A stretch of DNA of 6,893 nucleotides, taken from Odoribacteraceae bacterium. GTDB taxonomy: Bacteria; Bacteroidota; Bacteroidia; Bacteroidales; Marinifilaceae. Location: NCBI GenBank assembly GCA_031279175.1, contig JAITJA010000180.1:1-6893 (forward strand), given 5' to 3'. Positions 6,271 through 6,893 of this stretch are shown here, piece by piece; the first letter of the stretch is position 1, and the number at the start of each line of letters is the position of its first letter. The notes beneath the pieces were generated by a model. That model saw only the letters and a list, made by a program, of their open reading frames with translations. It was not told the origin of the DNA and did no database searches. A program made the position numbers and the translations under genes.

Positions 6271-6525
6271 CTCCCGAAAGTCCCCCCCGCCTCGTGGGAA
6301 GGATTCGGGAACCCCCGGAAGTCTCCCCCGCCTCGTGGGAAGGTTTCGGGAACTCCCGAAAGTCTCCCACGCCTCGTGGGAAGGTTTCGGGAACTCCCGA
6401 AAGTATCCCCCGCCTCGTGGGAAGGTTTCGGGAACTCCCGAAAGACTCCCCCGTCTCGTGGGAAGGTTTCGGGGAACCCCCGGAAGTCTCCCACGCCTCG
6501 TGGGAAGGTTTCGGGAAACTCCCGA
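6271..6525. repeat. Six 41-42 bp tandem repeats, each able to form two hairpins
   Basis: Units start at 6271, 6312, 6353, 6394, 6435 and 6477, with a truncated seventh at 6519 (periods 41, 41, 41, 41, 42, 42). Each carries an internal inverted repeat of the form TCCCmCG-CCT-CGTGGGA, and each junction carries a second, TTTCGGG-AACT-CCCGAAA in its commonest form. Copies are very similar but not identical. There are no unique spacers, so this is not a CRISPR array. Because 41 is not a multiple of three, a peptide repeat is not conserved from unit to unit, which argues against coding. On RNA level either strand would fold into a chain of small stem-loops. Confidence 0.92.
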
Positions 6526-6541
6526 ATCCCGGTCGCGGGAT
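6526..6541. repeat. Closing hairpin at the array end
   Basis: ATCCCG (6526-6531) pairs with CGGGAT (6536-6541) around GTCG, directly after the truncated seventh unit. It replaces the second half of the repeat and ends the hairpin run on the right. Confidence 0.6.
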
Positions 6542-6730
6542 GCTCTTTCGCTCCCCCGATGACCGCCTGGCGATGCCCGTGCATGGCCACGCGAACGTTA
6601 ACGGGAGGTATACCCGCCTCCCCCGCCCGTGCGCGGGGCATGACCCCGGGAAGACGCCCGCCGCCGGGAATAAATTCAAGTAAATGAACCGGTAAGTAAC
6701 GGGAAAATCACGCCAAACAGGGGAAAAAAT

Positions 6731-6814
6731 ACCGTCCGCGAGCCTCGCGATGCCGTCCGCGGCCGCCGCGATGCCGTCCGCGGCCGCCGCGATGCCGTCC
6801 GCGGCCGCCGCGGT
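6731..6814. repeat. Four 21-bp tandem repeats
   Basis: Units start at 6731, 6752, 6773 and 6794. The second and third are identical, the fourth differs by one base, and the first by a few. The core is CCGTCCGCGGCCGCCGCG, which contains the palindromes CCGCGG and GCGGCCGC. On the minus strand one frame would read as repeated AAAADGI, but no gene context supports translation. Confidence 0.9.
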
Positions 6815-6818
6815 CCCG

Positions 6819-6893
6819 CCAATCACCGTGAAACACCCACCAATCACCGTGAAACACCCGCCAATTAGTGGCGGGGAAGCAACAATTAGTGGC
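6819..6893. repeat. Two further 21-bp-spaced repeats at the window edge
   Basis: CCAATCACCGTGAAACACCC occurs at 6819 and 6840, one unit of 21 bp apart. CAATTAGTGGC then occurs at 6862 and 6883, again 21 apart, and the second copy is cut by the window end. Between them CCCGCCA (6857-6863) pairs with TGGCGGG (6869-6875) around a 5-nt loop. The 21-bp spacing of the preceding array is therefore kept although the unit sequence changes. Confidence 0.85.

Larger units (their letters stand above)
5972..6893. other. Gene-free region rich in hairpins and tandem repeats
   Basis: No credible protein gene is seen in these 922 bases. Open frames exist on both strands, but they run through repeats with a 41-bp period, which rotates the frame, and they resemble nothing recognisable. 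Apart from the separately listed hairpins and repeats, the region also holds stem-loops GGGAGG/CCTCCC (6603-6622) and CCCCGC/GCGGGG (6621-6638). These GC-rich structures alternate with short AT-rich stretches (about 6130-6185 and 6666-6730). A weakly supported 17-residue open frame (6025-6078) starts shortly after the sufS hairpin. What lies to the right of the window is unknown. Confidence 0.7.

Noticed and set aside
6271..6525. CRISPR array
   Set aside because: The units are contiguous tandem repeats with no unique spacers, and no cas gene is present.
6159..6847. Minus-strand open frames of 160 and 227 codons, and plus-strand ones of 75-129 codons, across the 41-bp array
   Set aside because: Several frames on both strands stay open because the repeat lacks stop codons. 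The 41-bp period rotates the frame, no conserved peptide unit results, and sequence variation follows pairing rather than codon position.
5972..6893. Insertion sequence or integron-like element
   Set aside because: No transposase or integrase fragment, terminal inverted repeats or target duplication could be found.

Overview
The window comes from a GC-rich Bacteroidota genome, most likely a member of the Bacteroidales; the genus cannot be fixed from the sequence. Three signs point there. The SUF genes are of the Bacteroidota kind and start without Shine-Dalgarno sequences. The tRNA-Phe promoter is the TTG-N19-TAnnTTTG type used by this phylum's primary sigma factor. The left-hand gene encodes a short aromatic repeat protein of a sort common in gut Bacteroidota.

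Layout. Positions 1-515 hold the 3' end of an AT-rich gene for a repeat protein of unknown function, closed by a clear intrinsic terminator (541-564). A tRNA-Phe(GAA) lies on the minus strand (697-769) with its own promoter at about 785-814. A 353-base intergenic stretch (770-1122) carries three 22-bp imperfect repeats and several palindromes and leads into the operon. Positions 1123-5971 are a tight four-gene plus-strand operon, sufB-sufC-sufD-sufS, with gaps of 18, 12 and 1 nt. The last 922 bases (5972-6893) hold no credible gene. They contain a hairpin just after sufS, a long run of GC-rich hairpins built mostly from six 41-bp tandem repeats (6271-6518), and a zone with 21-bp periodicity (6731-6893) that runs off the window end.

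How the genes work together. SufS removes sulfur from cysteine as a persulfide. The SufB-SufC-SufD ATPase scaffold receives the sulfur and builds Fe-S clusters for transfer to apoproteins. All the scaffold residues I could check are present. No SufE, SufU or SufA is encoded here, so the sulfur shuttle and carrier must lie elsewhere. The least explained parts are the hairpin train after sufS, whose repeats differ at several sites in ways that keep or improve base pairing, and the CxxCxxxC tail of SufD.
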